Assembly: GCA_900320245.1 (NCBI GenBank)
Contig: ONRP01000005.1
Coordinates: forward strand, 1 to 64,000
DNA length: 64,000 nt
Reading direction: 5' to 3'
Source of the DNA: an uncultured Prevotellaceae bacterium
GTDB lineage: Bacteria > Bacteroidota > Bacteroidia > Bacteroidales > Muribaculaceae
The translations under genes and the position numbers were made by a program. How positions within the stretch are numbered: the first letter of the stretch is position 1; each line of letters starts with the position of its first letter. The notes under the pieces are model-generated. The model saw only the letters and a list, made by a program, of their open reading frames with translations. It was not told the origin of the DNA and searched no databases. Below, one piece after another: positions 30,403-41,000 of the stretch.

Positions 30403-31626
30403 TTATTCCTCGTCGGGGTCGCTGACTACCTGGAAATCCTTGTTCTCGTCCTCGTAGTCGCTCTCCCAGTACTCCTCGCTCCACTGTTTGCTGCCCGAAT
30501 CGACCATCTTGCCGCCGGCATCGGGAGCCTCGTCGTCAAGGTCGTCAGCGCCAAAGATGAAGGCGTCCTCGGCCTGCTCACGATGGCGTTCGTCGAGGTC
30601 GTGGTGGACGGGCGTCTCGGGAATGCGGTTGCGCTCGTCGTTGATGGTGCGCCACAGCAGGTCCTTGAGTTCAGTCAAACCCATCTGGGCCACACTGGAG
30701 ATGAACACGCTGGGGATATCGTCGGGCACCTCGGGGCGCATCTGCTCGATGAGTTCGTCGTCGAGCATATCACACTTGGTGATGGCCAGCACGCGGGGTT
30801 TAGCAACCAGGTCGGGGTTGAAGGTCTCCAACTCGCGGCACAGGATGCCATACTCCTTGCGGATGTCGTCGCTGTCGGCCGGCACCATGAACAGCAGCAC
30901 GGCGTTGCGCTCGATGTGGCGCAGGAAGCGCAGTCCCAGTCCTCGGCCTTCGCTGGCCCCCTCGATGATGCCGGGGATATCGGCCATGACGAAGGACTGC
31001 TGGCCGCGATAGGACACGATGCCCAGGTTGGGCTCCAGCGTCGTGAACGGGTAGTTGGCAATCTTGGGCTTGGCAGCGCTGATGACGCTGAGCAGGGTGG
31101 ATTTACCGGCATTGGGAAATCCCACGAGACCCACGTCGGCCAGCAATTTAAGTTCCAGAATAACAGCCTTTTCGACACCTTTCTCTCCCGGTTGGGCAAA
31201 GCGCGGGGTCTGCCTGGTGGCCGTCTTGAAGTGCTGGTTGCCCAAGCCGCCGCGGCCGCCGCGCAGCAGGCGCACGACCTGTCCGTCCTGCGTCACGTCA
31301 CACAGGAACTGGCCCGTCTCGGCATCATAGACCGCCGTGCCGCAAGGCACCTCGATGGTGCGGTCCTCACCGTCCTTGCCGGTGCACTGGTTCTCGCCGC
31401 CCGACTGTCCGTCGGTGGCAAACACGTGGCGCTGGTACTTGAGGTGGATGAGGGTCCACAGGTTGCGGTTACCCTTCAGGAAGATGTGTCCGCCCCGTCC
31501 GCCGTCACCGCCGTCGGGACCGCCCTTGGGGACGTACTTGGCACGGTGCAGGTGGGCCGAACCGGCTCCGCCCTTGCCACTGCGGCACAGTATCTTCACA
31601 TAGTCGATGAAATTGCTCTCTGCCAT
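30403..31626 (-). CDS. obgE: Essential GTPase Obg
   Basis: A 407-residue ribosome-associated GTPase. The glycine-rich Obg fold comes first ([13 protein letters not shown] and GGRGGLGN), then the G domain with G1 GFPNAGKST (169-177), switch [10 protein letters not shown]3 DIPGIIEG and TKCD-type G4 (ITKCDM). The C-terminus is acidic (EDENKD...SDPDEE), common in Bacteroidota homologues. Acts in 50S assembly and stress response. Single gene, divergent from lgt; no clear promoter was found for it in the gap at 31627-31781. Confidence 0.96.
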   Translation of the reverse strand: MAESNFIDYVKILCRSGKGGAGSAHLHRAKYVPKGGPDGGDGGRGGHIFLKGNRNLWTLIHLKYQRHVFATDGQSGGENQCTGKDGEDRTIEVPCGTAVYDAETGQFLCDVTQDGQVVRLLRGGRGGLGNQHFKTATRQTPRFAQPGEKGVEKAVILELKLLADVGLVGFPNAGKSTLLSVISAAKPKIANYPFTTLEPNLGIVSYRGQQSFVMADIPGIIEGASEGRGLGLRFLRHIERNAVLLFMVPADSDDIRKEYGILCRELETFNPDLVAKPRVLAITKCDMLDDELIEQMRPEVPDDIPSVFISSVAQMGLTELKDLLWRTINDERNRIPETPVHHDLDERHREQAEDAFIFGADDLDDEAPDAGGKMVDSGSKQWSEEYWESDYEDENKDFQVVSDPDEE

Positions 31627-31746
31627 AACTCACTTGATTTTAAATAAAAACTGGCGGCGCCTCGCGCAAATGATGAAAAAACTCCTTTGCGCTCGGCTTA
31701 CACAATTATTGAGCACAAAATTACAGATAATTCTCGGAATTCTGCG

Positions 31747-31754
31747 TAAATTTG
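31747..31754 (+). promoter_or_regulatory. -7 promoter box before lgt
   Basis: TAAATTTG matches TAnnTTTG; no proper -33 element. The predicted start near 31761 rules out the in-frame start at 31752 and supports ATG 31782. Confidence 0.5.
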
Positions 31755-31781
31755 CGCTCACAAAACGATAATAACATTGAT

Positions 31782-32666
31782 ATGTTACTGGATTCTATCA
31801 CTTGGACCGCGAGTCCCGAACTGTTCAGTGCAGGGCCTGTCACCGTGCGGTGGTACGGCCTGATGTTCGCCATCGGTTTCCTGGTGGGCTATGAGATTGT
31901 GTACCGCATCTTCCGCCACGAGGGCGCCCGCGAGAGTTGGGTGGGCAGCCTCTTCGTCTATGTCGTGGTGGCCACCGTCGTGGGAGCACGCCTGGGACAC
32001 GTCTTCTTCTATGACTGGGAGTACTACAGCCAGCACCTGGGCGACATCCCCAAAATCTGGGAAGGCGGGCTCGCCAGCCACGGCGGCACGCTGGGCATCA
32101 TCATCGCCGTCTGGCTTTACAGCCGTCTGGTCACCCGCAAGCCTATACTGTGGACATTAGACCGCCTGGCAGTGCCCGTAGGACTGGTCGCCGCGCTCAT
32201 CCGCATCGGCAACCTGATGAACCACGAGATCTATGGCGGCGAGACCACGATGCCGTGGGGATTCCGCTTCGTGACCAACGTGGGTCAGTGGATGCAGGGC
32301 GCCGAACCCGTGTTCTCGGCTCCGAGCCATCCCACCCAGATCTATGAAGCCGCCTTCTACCTGCTGACCTTTGCCGTGTGCATGATTCTGTACTGGCGCT
32401 ATCGGGCTCAAGAGCGGGAAGGCCTCATCTTGGGCGTGTTCATGCTGGGTATCTTTGTACCCCGCTTCTTCATCGAGTTCATCAAGAACGTGCAGGAACC
32501 GTGGGAGGTCGCCATGCGCACCAACTGGGGCATCGACCAGGGTCAGTTGCTGAGTATCCCCTTCATCGTGCTGGGCATTTGGCTCATCATCAGGGCCATG
32601 CGCCGTCCGCGTGTGCCGCTGGAATATCCTGACCACTTTGCCGACGAGAAACCCAAAGGAAAATAA
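31782..32666 (+). CDS. lgt: Prolipoprotein diacylglyceryl transferase
   Basis: A 294-residue inner-membrane enzyme that moves diacylglycerol from phosphatidylglycerol to the lipobox cysteine, the first step of lipoprotein maturation. Seven hydrophobic segments; essential motifs LASHGGTLG (about 97-105) and RIGNLMNHEIYG (141-152) are intact. It serves the many lipoproteins in this window (SusD 1-3, the MBL-fold protein and others). A small lipoprotein gene follows after 16 bases, likely cotranscribed. Confidence 0.96.
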   Translation: MLLDSITWTASPELFSAGPVTVRWYGLMFAIGFLVGYEIVYRIFRHEGARESWVGSLFVYVVVATVVGARLGHVFFYDWEYYSQHLGDIPKIWEGGLASHGGTLGIIIAVWLYSRLVTRKPILWTLDRLAVPVGLVAALIRIGNLMNHEIYGGETTMPWGFRFVTNVGQWMQGAEPVFSAPSHPTQIYEAAFYLLTFAVCMILYWRYRAQEREGLILGVFMLGIFVPRFFIEFIKNVQEPWEVAMRTNWGIDQGQLLSIPFIVLGIWLIIRAMRRPRVPLEYPDHFADEKPKGK

Positions 32667-32682
32667 CCAAATCATATAAGTA

Positions 32683-33441
32683 ATGAGAATCACTCTCCGC
32701 TATTTCATCCTCGCGCTGGCAGCACTGCTGCTGTGCTGCTGCGCCAACAAAGACAAGATGGACAACGTAACAGACACCGCCCAGGCGCCTACCGTGATGG
32801 TCGACGACACCACGGTAACGGGCCTCATCGCCTATTATCCGCAATTCAGCCGCATCGACCTCGTGTGCGGGACCATGCCGACGCAGCAGGACACCAACGT
32901 CATCTTCTGTGCCGAGGCGGCCTTCACCCACGAAATCCTCGATGAATTCGCCCACAGCAACATCGACGGCGACCATGTGAGCGCCGGCAAGCGCTACAAG
33001 GGAGCCAAGTGCGAGGACAACAGCGGTGCCTTTGCCTGGTTTGGTGACACCACCTGGGAATTCATCAACGGAGAGTACAGCGAACTGCTCGACAGCGTGG
33101 CGGCAGCCGGCGGCATGGGATTCGGACAGGCCATCATTATCCACGATGGCGAGAGCATCCGCCCGCTGTGGCGCGAAAAATATGACGACAAGACCACCCA
33201 CTACCGCGCCCTGTGCGAGAAGGACGGCCGCCTGTGCATCGTCGACAGCCGCGACGAGGTGAGTTATGAGAAATTTGTATCGCTGCTGGAGCAGTTCGCA
33301 CCGCGCCATGCCCTCTACATGGACATGGGTGCTGGCTGGAACCACTCGTGGTGGCGCGACGCGGCAGGCAAGGTGCACGAAATCCATCCCGTGGCCGAAA
33401 AATCGCGCTACTGCACCAACTGGATCACCTTCTACAAATAA
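32683..33441 (+). CDS. Lipoprotein of unknown function downstream of lgt
   Basis: A 252-residue protein with a lipoprotein signal (hydrophobic to about 17, then CCCAN, Cys18-20). The mature part contains VIFCAEAAFTHEILDEF, GAFAWFGDTTWEF and a late block MDMGAGWNHSWWRDAAGKVHEIHP ending TNWITFYK. The pattern of a secreted single-domain protein with conserved Trp/Gly blocks is vaguely reminiscent of phosphodiester-glycosidase (NAGPA-like) proteins, but I would not assign that. Cotranscription with lgt is likely from spacing. Confidence 0.7.
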   Translation: MRITLRYFILALAALLLCCCANKDKMDNVTDTAQAPTVMVDDTTVTGLIAYYPQFSRIDLVCGTMPTQQDTNVIFCAEAAFTHEILDEFAHSNIDGDHVSAGKRYKGAKCEDNSGAFAWFGDTTWEFINGEYSELLDSVAAAGGMGFGQAIIIHDGESIRPLWREKYDDKTTHYRALCEKDGRLCIVDSRDEVSYEKFVSLLEQFAPRHALYMDMGAGWNHSWWRDAAGKVHEIHPVAEKSRYCTNWITFYK

Positions 33442-33476
33442 AACAACAACCCGTTTTAAAAAACAACAACAAGTTA

Positions 33477-33658
33477 TAAAAGGAAAACAAGAAGTACAAC
33501 AAGTACAATTCTTTACGTTGGTAACGGATTTTTAAAAACAACTATAACAACTTGAACAACAATAAATTAAAAAGTTGTCTGAGTTGTTATAGTTGTCTTT
33601 ATTGAATGCTCCGTACCAGACGGCATTGTTTTTATTGTACTTCTTGTTTTTCCCTTTT
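33477..33658. terminator. Large nested inverted repeat between convergent genes
   Basis: Outer arms at about 33477-33498 and 33635-33658 pair with one gap (ACAAGAAGTACAA/TTGTACTTCTTGT). Inner arms 33538-33560 and 33574-33596 pair over 15 bases, three mismatches, then five bases, with a 13-base loop. The whole 230-bp gap is rich in AAC/GTT. Probably ends both the lgt operon and the mscS-type gene, but it is much larger than needed for that. Confidence 0.55.
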
Positions 33659-33671
33659 CTTGTATGTTGTC

Positions 33672-36134
33672 CTACGGTTTGGTGATGGCAGTGCGGATGT
33701 GGATGTCGCTCTGCGGGAAGGGTATCTCGATGCCGTGCTCGTTGAGCACGCTGTAGATGTTCTCCTTGATGCGGGCGATGTCGGCCACCTGTGACGCCAC
33801 GCGCACCCACACGACAACCAGCAGGTCAACACTGCTCTCGCCAAAGTTCTGGAACAGCACCTGCACCCCCTTCTTGGGATCATAGCAGTCGAGGTGGCTG
33901 ATGCGCTCGATAATCATCTCGCGCACGGCGTCGATTTTGCTGCCATAGGCCACACCGACGGTGATTTTGGCCATCTCGTAGCCGTGGTTGCGGGTCATGT
34001 TCTTGAAATTCTTGGTAAACAACTGGCTGTTGAGGAAGGCGATGACCGACCCGTCGACGGTCTCGACCAGCGTGCTCTGGTAGTTGATGTTGCTGACCTT
34101 GCCGCGCACGCCGTCACACTCGATGACGTCACCAATCTTGACACGGCCGTTCATCAGCGACAGGCCATAGAACAAGTTCTCGAGGGTGTCCTTCATCGCG
34201 AAACCGATACCGGTCGAGAGGCCCGTGAGGATGAACGTGATACCCGTGCGGCTGACTTGCAGCGTCACGAGCACGAAGTAGATGTAGATACCCCAACCGA
34301 TGTACTTGATGATGTTCATCGACAGGGTCACGGCCTTGGATGCGGCCTTGACCTTGGCCTTGGCATTCGGGTCGTCCTGGATAACGGTCTCGATGTCAAT
34401 CTCTTCATCGTCGGCAACGTCGTTCTCGCGCTCATAGAGCGAGATCGCCCGTGACTCGGCACGGTTCTGCTTCCACAACTGGTAGCCCTGGATAAACAGG
34501 TAGATAATGTAATTGAAGACAAAGCCAAACGCCACACAGGCCAGTATCCTGTCCAGCGAGAGGACAATGAGGCCCGGCTGATCGACAAACTTGTAGCGGA
34601 AGATGCGCTCACACCATTCCGTCAAGTCAAACACCCTTGCTGCCCAATAGATCGACAGGCCCACGCTGATGGTAGCGGCAATGGGGACAATCATCTTATA
34701 GACCGCGTCATAGAACCAGGTCTGCCTCACGTCGGCATCCTTGGGGATATACTTATTCTCGTAGCTGTGCAGCAGGTCATAGATGACGGTGATGGTCTGG
34801 ATGAGGGTCAACTGCATGATCCACCAGATGAGTACCTGCACGCTCATCAGCGTGTAGCCCATCCATGCCATGACACACGACACCGCCATCACAATAAATG
34901 AAATCCACGAGTAGAACACGTCGCTGCGGGGCACATTGTCCTTGTGGCGGCGGTTAATCATCAGCTGCCAGATAGTAAATATCAGCAGCAAGACAGGGAA
35001 AATCATATTGACCACGGTGCTGGGCAGGAACACGATGCGGAAGAAGAATACCACAAAGCCCAACAGCAACACCGGCACATAGAGTTTGATGCCGCTCTTG
35101 ACCGATTCACCATTGATGCGGATGATGATTGACAGCATGATGGCCAGGATGAGCCACGCATACTCGCTCAACAGCCGCGTGGCCATGACCATGAAATTCT
35201 GGCTGGTGACGTTAGAGATGATGAACGTGGCAATGCCGAACACCGCTGCCGCCACACAGATGATGATGATGGAGCGCTTGGGCAGGAATTTCCGATAGGT
35301 ACTGTTCGACAGGAATCGCCGTGGTATCAGCTTGATGATGAGCCAGCTGAGCAACAACGCACCCACGATATACACGGCCATGAAGATGAACAGGAAGCCT
35401 ATGAGCGGTCCACGCCACTCGCTGGGCGTCTTGTGGGGATAGGTATATTTCTCGGCCAGGTCTTTCTTGCTGCTTCTCCAGTTGTAACTAAACCGTTGAA
35501 GAATCTGGAAATAGTTCTGGCCACCATTGACAAACACGCTCTGGCGGATGCGCTCATACATGTCCATCGCATAGTCGTTGAGCTTTTTGGCCTTATTGGA
35601 CACCCACTGGCGTTTCTCGTGATTGTCCTTCATCGTCTCACGCGCCCTGCAGATGTCATCTTCAATGACCCTTGCCAGGTAGATGCAACTGTCACGGGTG
35701 GCTCGCACTTTGGGCGTTTTCAGCTGATTATCAGGAATCTTCTGGAGTGCCTGCACCAAATTCTCATACTGGGCAATCTGCTCGTCCATCTGCTGCTCAA
35801 ACTGCTTGAAGGACCGCGTCCTGGACACGCGCTTATAGAGCGACGTGGCCTGCCCACAGGCATAGGCCAGGTCAAACACGTTCTCATCCTTCTGGCTATA
35901 GAGCATCAACTCGATGTTGTTACACAACTCCAGGTCGCGCCCGATGCTGCGCTGGAACTGCTTGTTGCGCTTCTCGAAGCGCTGGGCACGCTCATTCTGT
36001 TCCTTGTGCGTCTCGCTCAGTTCCTCACACAACACGCCCAGCGTCTGCTCCATATTCTCCTCCTTGAGCACCGCGCCGGCTTGCAGCGCCACGGCCAGCA
36101 CCAGCAGCACCATCAATATATACTTCTTCATCAT
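33672..36134 (-). CDS. Large MscS-family mechanosensitive channel
   Basis: An 820-residue protein with a signal peptide (to about 21), a periplasmic coiled-coil-rich region (about 25-225), about ten hydrophobic segments (from about 240), and a C-terminal MscS domain (about 600-815). The pore helix and beta region are recognisable in FILTGLSTGIGFAMKDTLENLFYGL and GRVKIGDVIECDGVRGKV. The size and periplasmic extension resemble MscK/YbdG-type channels, not the small MscS. Releases solutes on hypo-osmotic shock. Start at 36134; an ATG one codon later is equally possible. Has its own promoter. Confidence 0.9.
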   Translation of the reverse strand: MMKKYILMVLLVLAVALQAGAVLKEENMEQTLGVLCEELSETHKEQNERAQRFEKRNKQFQRSIGRDLELCNNIELMLYSQKDENVFDLAYACGQATSLYKRVSRTRSFKQFEQQMDEQIAQYENLVQALQKIPDNQLKTPKVRATRDSCIYLARVIEDDICRARETMKDNHEKRQWVSNKAKKLNDYAMDMYERIRQSVFVNGGQNYFQILQRFSYNWRSSKKDLAEKYTYPHKTPSEWRGPLIGFLFIFMAVYIVGALLLSWLIIKLIPRRFLSNSTYRKFLPKRSIIIICVAAAVFGIATFIISNVTSQNFMVMATRLLSEYAWLILAIMLSIIIRINGESVKSGIKLYVPVLLLGFVVFFFRIVFLPSTVVNMIFPVLLLIFTIWQLMINRRHKDNVPRSDVFYSWISFIVMAVSCVMAWMGYTLMSVQVLIWWIMQLTLIQTITVIYDLLHSYENKYIPKDADVRQTWFYDAVYKMIVPIAATISVGLSIYWAARVFDLTEWCERIFRYKFVDQPGLIVLSLDRILACVAFGFVFNYIIYLFIQGYQLWKQNRAESRAISLYERENDVADDEEIDIETVIQDDPNAKAKVKAASKAVTLSMNIIKYIGWGIYIYFVLVTLQVSRTGITFILTGLSTGIGFAMKDTLENLFYGLSLMNGRVKIGDVIECDGVRGKVSNINYQSTLVETVDGSVIAFLNSQLFTKNFKNMTRNHGYEMAKITVGVAYGSKIDAVREMIIERISHLDCYDPKKGVQVLFQNFGESSVDLLVVVWVRVASQVADIARIKENIYSVLNEHGIEIPFPQSDIHIRTAITKP

Positions 36135-36159
36135 TGCTTATCCATTAAAAATGTGCCCG

Positions 36160-36191
36160 CAAAGATACATTATTCTCCCCATTCAACCAAA
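36160..36191 (-). promoter_or_regulatory. Promoter of the MscS-type gene
   Basis: Reading leftward, TTTG (36191-36188), 20 bases, TATCTTTG (36167-36160), exact consensus. Start near 36153, a leader of about 20 nt. Confidence 0.78.
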
Positions 36192-36273
36192 ATCCACCCT
36201 TGCCCGACCGCACCCATATTTCACTGCCACGGCACTTTTTAACCCACTTTTTTCGCTGCGGCCCCCCATGACA

Positions 36274-36312
36274 AATGGTGGGCGATTCCAATCGAGGGAA
36301 CCGCCCACCATT
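36274..36312 (-). terminator. Hairpin after the third susC-susD operon
   Basis: AATGGTGGGCG pairs perfectly with CGCCCACCATT, extended by four pairs after one mismatch. On the minus strand it is followed by TTTG only, so the T tract is weak. Confidence 0.5.
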
Positions 36313-36344
36313 GCTGTGTGGATGTTGGGGTCAACTAAATCTGA

Positions 36345-38012
36345 TTAGTTGGCACTGGGATCGTTGATGCTCTTGTAGCCGTCATTGTAGTCGGTCTCGG
36401 CCTTGGGCACATCCCAGGTCCAGTTGTTGACCTCATGGGGCTGGATGGTGACAGCCACTGCGGGGTGAGCATTACCGCCCTGATCCCAGCTGTGACGCTC
36501 GATGGCCATGTTCCAGCGCTTGAAGTCGCTCCACTGGAAGCCTTCGCCCCAGAGCTCAAGAGCGCGATAGTCAGCAATCTCGTTGAACAGATCCTGACCG
36601 GTCTTGCTGCAGGTATAGCCCGGGTTGCGGCCTGAGCCGGCATTGAGCTTAACCAGAGCAGCCTGAGCGGCAGCCTCATTGTTGAGGAAGTAGTTGCACT
36701 CGGCCTCGATGAGGATCATCTCGCTGGTGCGGATGAAGGGCAGATAACCAACGCCCGGGGTGTCAAAGACGTAGAACTTCAAGTGAGCACCCAGGTGGAA
36801 GATGCCAGCCTGATAAGGAGCGGCAAGACCGGGAGCTGCATGCTCCGCTACATAGTCTAAAGCCTTTTTGTAAGCAGCCCCATCGGTGATAACGAAACCT
36901 GTACCGGCCTCATTGTAGTCAATACCAATAAAGCCATAAGGACGCTCAACCTGGTTCTCATCGTTGGCATCGATGCCCAGACCGCTCTCGGTGAGGAACA
37001 GTGACTTGCGGAAGTCCTCGTCGGGGATGCGGTTGATGAGCTCGCGGCCGATGGTACCGGCGTTGTTCTCGGTGTTGTTGGCATAGTAGCCATTGCACGA
37101 GTACTGGGTACCGTAGCTCCAGTACCAGTTGTTCTCGTCGGCACTGCCATAGCTACCGAAGATCCACTCGCTGGTGGGACGGCAGAAACCGGCAGCGTAG
37201 TCGCTGTTGCTCATCAGGGGATAGCCGTCCTGAGCCAGCTTAGCATGGTTCAGAGCGGTCTGGTAGTCCTGCTTGTAGAGGGCAGCGCGGGCATAGACGG
37301 CATGTGCCACGTTCTCGTTGGCAATCCAGCACTCGCCGGCAGCGCGGTCAACACCGCTTTCCTCAAACAGTGCGATAGCCTCGTCCAGGTCCTTGTAGAT
37401 CTGGGCATAGACCTCGGCCATCGACGACGGTGCAAGTTCACCGGTCGACTCGTCGAGACGCAGCGGCAGACCCTGGGCAGCTCCGTTATTGGAATCCTGC
37501 CAGCGCAAGCAGTAGTAGTGGATCAGCTTCTCATAGCTGTAGGCACGGAAGGTGAGGGCCGAAGCCTTGATGAACTTCTTGTCACCATCGCTGCCCTCGG
37601 CACCGTCGATGCGGCCGATGATCACGTTGGCCTGGGTAATGATCTGGTAGTAGTAGTACCAGGCATAGTTGTTATAGATCGAGGCGGTGTTGGTGTGCAT
37701 CGTCTGGTTGTGGATGTCGGCCCAACCTGCAGCATAGGAATTGTAGTAGTAGTCCTGGCTGGGATAGTTCTCATACAGGCGCATGATAGCATTCTCGCCG
37801 CAGAAACCCTGACGATAGTTGCCATGCTGGATGGTCATCGTCTTGGCCACACCGTTCAGCGTCTTGTAGGCATTGTCGACAGTAGCCACGGCAGCAGCGT
37901 CACTGATCGACTCGGTGGGCTTGGTCTCGAGATAATCCTCACCGCATGAGGTCATCACCATAGCAGAGCCTAACAGCAGACCACTCAATAATATTTTATT
38001 TATTCTTTTCAT
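36345..38012 (-). CDS. SusD/RagB-like surface lipoprotein (operon 3)
   Basis: A 555-residue outer-membrane lipoprotein with lipobox MTSC (Cys23) followed by Gly-Glu-Asp. RagB/SusD features: YLETKPTESISD at the mature start, ALTFRAYSYEKLIHYYCLRWQD, the C-terminal EMILIEAECNYFLN and ELWGEGFQWSDFKRW. Start at 38012 gives a normal lipoprotein signal; the frame is open 13 codons further. Only 45 bases below its SusC. The third SusC-SusD system differs from the two OmpA-linked ones in having no extra domain and no heptamers. Confidence 0.93.
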   Translation of the reverse strand: MKRINKILLSGLLLGSAMVMTSCGEDYLETKPTESISDAAAVATVDNAYKTLNGVAKTMTIQHGNYRQGFCGENAIMRLYENYPSQDYYYNSYAAGWADIHNQTMHTNTASIYNNYAWYYYYQIITQANVIIGRIDGAEGSDGDKKFIKASALTFRAYSYEKLIHYYCLRWQDSNNGAAQGLPLRLDESTGELAPSSMAEVYAQIYKDLDEAIALFEESGVDRAAGECWIANENVAHAVYARAALYKQDYQTALNHAKLAQDGYPLMSNSDYAAGFCRPTSEWIFGSYGSADENNWYWSYGTQYSCNGYYANNTENNAGTIGRELINRIPDEDFRKSLFLTESGLGIDANDENQVERPYGFIGIDYNEAGTGFVITDGAAYKKALDYVAEHAAPGLAAPYQAGIFHLGAHLKFYVFDTPGVGYLPFIRTSEMILIEAECNYFLNNEAAAQAALVKLNAGSGRNPGYTCSKTGQDLFNEIADYRALELWGEGFQWSDFKRWNMAIERHSWDQGGNAHPAVAVTIQPHEVNNWTWDVPKAETDYNDGYKSINDPSAN

Positions 38013-38057
38013 AATGAATGTCATTTTGAAATTTAACTGATAATTAAACACTGATTG

Positions 38058-41000
38058 TTAGAACTGGAACTGGAGACCGAAGTTGAACACGCGTGCGGTA
38101 ACATAGGTATCATCCGAACCACCACTGAAGTTGTACTGCGGGTTCAGACCCTTGCGTGCAGTGAAGGTTGCCAGGTTCTCGACACCAGCACTGATGGTCA
38201 GACCCTGCATACCCACCTTGCTCATCAACAACTTGGGCAGGCTGTAGCTCAGGGTGATGTTCTTCACTACAAAGTAGCTAGCGCTGGTCAACCAGCGGTC
38301 ACTGGCAGCGTTGTTGTAGTTGCTGGTCTCAAAGTCGAGGATAGGAAGACCCTTGGGGTCGATGCGGTTGGGAGAATCCTCGGTCATGCCGGCGGGAACG
38401 CCGTTCCAGGACTTCATCAGGTCGGTGTGGTTAGCGCTAGCCGACGATGCCGACGATGTAGACATCAGCGTCTGGTAGCTGGCGTCATACACCTTGCCAC
38501 CCAGGCTGTAGGTGAACAGTGCGTTGAGCGAGAGGCCCTTGTACTGCATGATCGAGTTCAACGAACCGAAGAACCAGGGATGTGCCGTACCTGCCCAGTC
38601 ACGCTTGCCATAGGAGCCAGGCTGGTAGGTATAGGTCTCGTCACCGATTTTCACGGTCTGGCCAGCGGCCTCAGCCTTGGCTGCGAGATCGGGATCCAGG
38701 GTATAGAGCGAACGACCGGTCATCTGGTCAACGCCCACAAAGTGATAGGTGTAGAACTCATAGGGGTCATGACCCTCAGAGTAGTTCTGCTGGCCGTGCA
38801 GGATGTCCTTGCCGTCAGGCAGCTTGATGATCTTGCTCTTCATGAAGGTGCCCTCGGTACCCAGATTCCAAGTGAAATCACGGGTGCGGATGACGTCACC
38901 GCTGAGCGAAATCTCAATACCACGGTTGGAGATGGTACCGATGTTCTTGTAGATGCTCATGTTGAGTGCATCGGCCCAAACGAACGAACCGGCAGACAGC
39001 GGCAGACGGACAGCGAACAGCAGGTCCTTGTTGCGCTTGTCAAACAGAACGACGTTGAAGTTCAGGCGGTCAAACAGACGACCCTCGATACCGAAGTCGA
39101 TGTTCTGGCAGGTCTCCCACTTGATATCCTCGGCCGAGAGGCTCTGCTTCATGAAAGCAGCGCTACCGGCGTTCTTCTCAATGTAATAAAGTGCCTGGTA
39201 AGCATACAGGCTCACACCCATGTTGTTACCGGTCTCACCATAGGAAGCGCGAACGCGCAGCTCGTCAACCCAGTTCACATCCTGCATGAAGTTCTCCTTC
39301 TTTACGTTCCAGTTTACACCAAACGAGAAGAAGTTACCCCAGCGGTTTTTCTTGGCAAAGCGGGAAGAACCGTCGCGGCGGAACGAGAAGTCGGCGAAGT
39401 ACTTCTCATGGTAGTTGTAGCGGGCACGACCCAGGTAGGACTCGGTCTTGTCCTCATCATCCGAACCCTGGAAGTAGGAGTTGGTCTGGAAGTTGCCGGG
39501 AGTGTAGATACCGTCGGCAGCAGCACCGGTGTTCATGCCATAGGCCGAACGCATGTTGTACTCATAGTTCTCATGAGCCAGCATGACGTCGATGTGGTGA
39601 ACGCCAAACTCACGCGACCAGTTCAGGATCTCCTGAGCGGTGCGGGTGTTGTACTCATAGGCATAGCTCGTCAAGCGGCCATTGTTGGTGGCACCGTCGC
39701 CAATAAACGGGTTGTTGTAGGCACGGCGGTTGGAGTTCGAGTGGCTGAAGTCGGCCTTCAACGTCAGCGAGAAGCCGACGGGAAGGGTGAACGTACTGTA
39801 GACCATACCGTCGATAACGGCGCGGCGGTTGCGGTCAAAGTCGTTGCGCAGCTCAAAGGCGATGTTGCGGTTGGTCAGGTAGGACGACTTAACGTCATAC
39901 TGCTTCTCACCATACTCGTCCAGCAGGAAGCTACCATCGGCATTGTGCAGATAAACGGGATACACAGGAGCCATGTAACGTGCAGTGTAGAACGGGTTGG
40001 CATAATAGCTGCCCGTAGCATTGTCGTTGAAGTTACGGGTAGCATAGGTACCGCTCAGGTTAACACCAGTCTTCAACCAGCTGTTGGGGGTGAAGTTAGA
40101 GTTCAAGCGGCCAGTGAAACGCTCATAGGCGCTGGCATGAACATAACCCTTCTCGTTGGTGTAACCGGCCGAAGCATACACGTTATACTTCTCGGCACCG
40201 GCACTGCCGGCGATGCTGTAGTCCTGACGATAACCGGTGCGCTCAACTTCCTTCTCCCAATCCAGGTCGGTGTAACCGGGAAGCATGGTGGCCGTGAGCT
40301 TACCGTTAGCGTCAAACAGGTTGGTGGACTCGCCGTTATAGATGTTGCGGCGAACGTAGTCACCAATCAGGTGCTGGGTAGCATACTGTGCAGCGGCATC
40401 AGCGTCGAGCTGCATGCTGCCGTTCATGGCGAAGTTCTTCATGGCAATCCATGAAGCCTCCATCCACTGGTCGGGATTCATGCGGTCATACTCGGCGATA
40501 CCACGCTTGTACATACCCTGGTTGATGCGCACGGTTACAGTGGGCTTGTTGGCATAGCTGCCCTTCTTGGTGGTGATGAGCACAACACCGTTAGCAGCTC
40601 GGTTACCATACAGGGCAGCCGATGCGGCATCCTTCAAGACACTCATGCTCTCGATGTCGACGGGGTTGATCTCGGCGATATTGCCGTCAAAGGCAACACC
40701 ATCAACCACATACAGAGGAGCGCTCGAACCGGTGATACTGCCGATACCGCGGATGCGGATGCTGGGAGCAGCACCAGGCTCACCATAGGTGTTGTTCACC
40801 TGGATACCGGGGGTGCTACCCTCGAGGGCTGCAGTCACCGACGAACCGATGCGGTCCTTGATCTTCTTCTCGTCAACCACCGAGATTGAACCGGTGATCG
40901 ACTGACGCTTGGCGCTACCATAGGCCACAACAACCACCTCATCAAGGCTCTGGCCAGAGTCGGACAGCTTGACGAGCATCTCGGGAGCCACCTCTACCTG

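Noticed and set aside
38055..40454. Long open frame (about 799 codons) antisense to susC 3
   Set aside because: It mirrors the codon pattern of the SusC gene, has no recognisable domain and lies wholly inside a certain gene.
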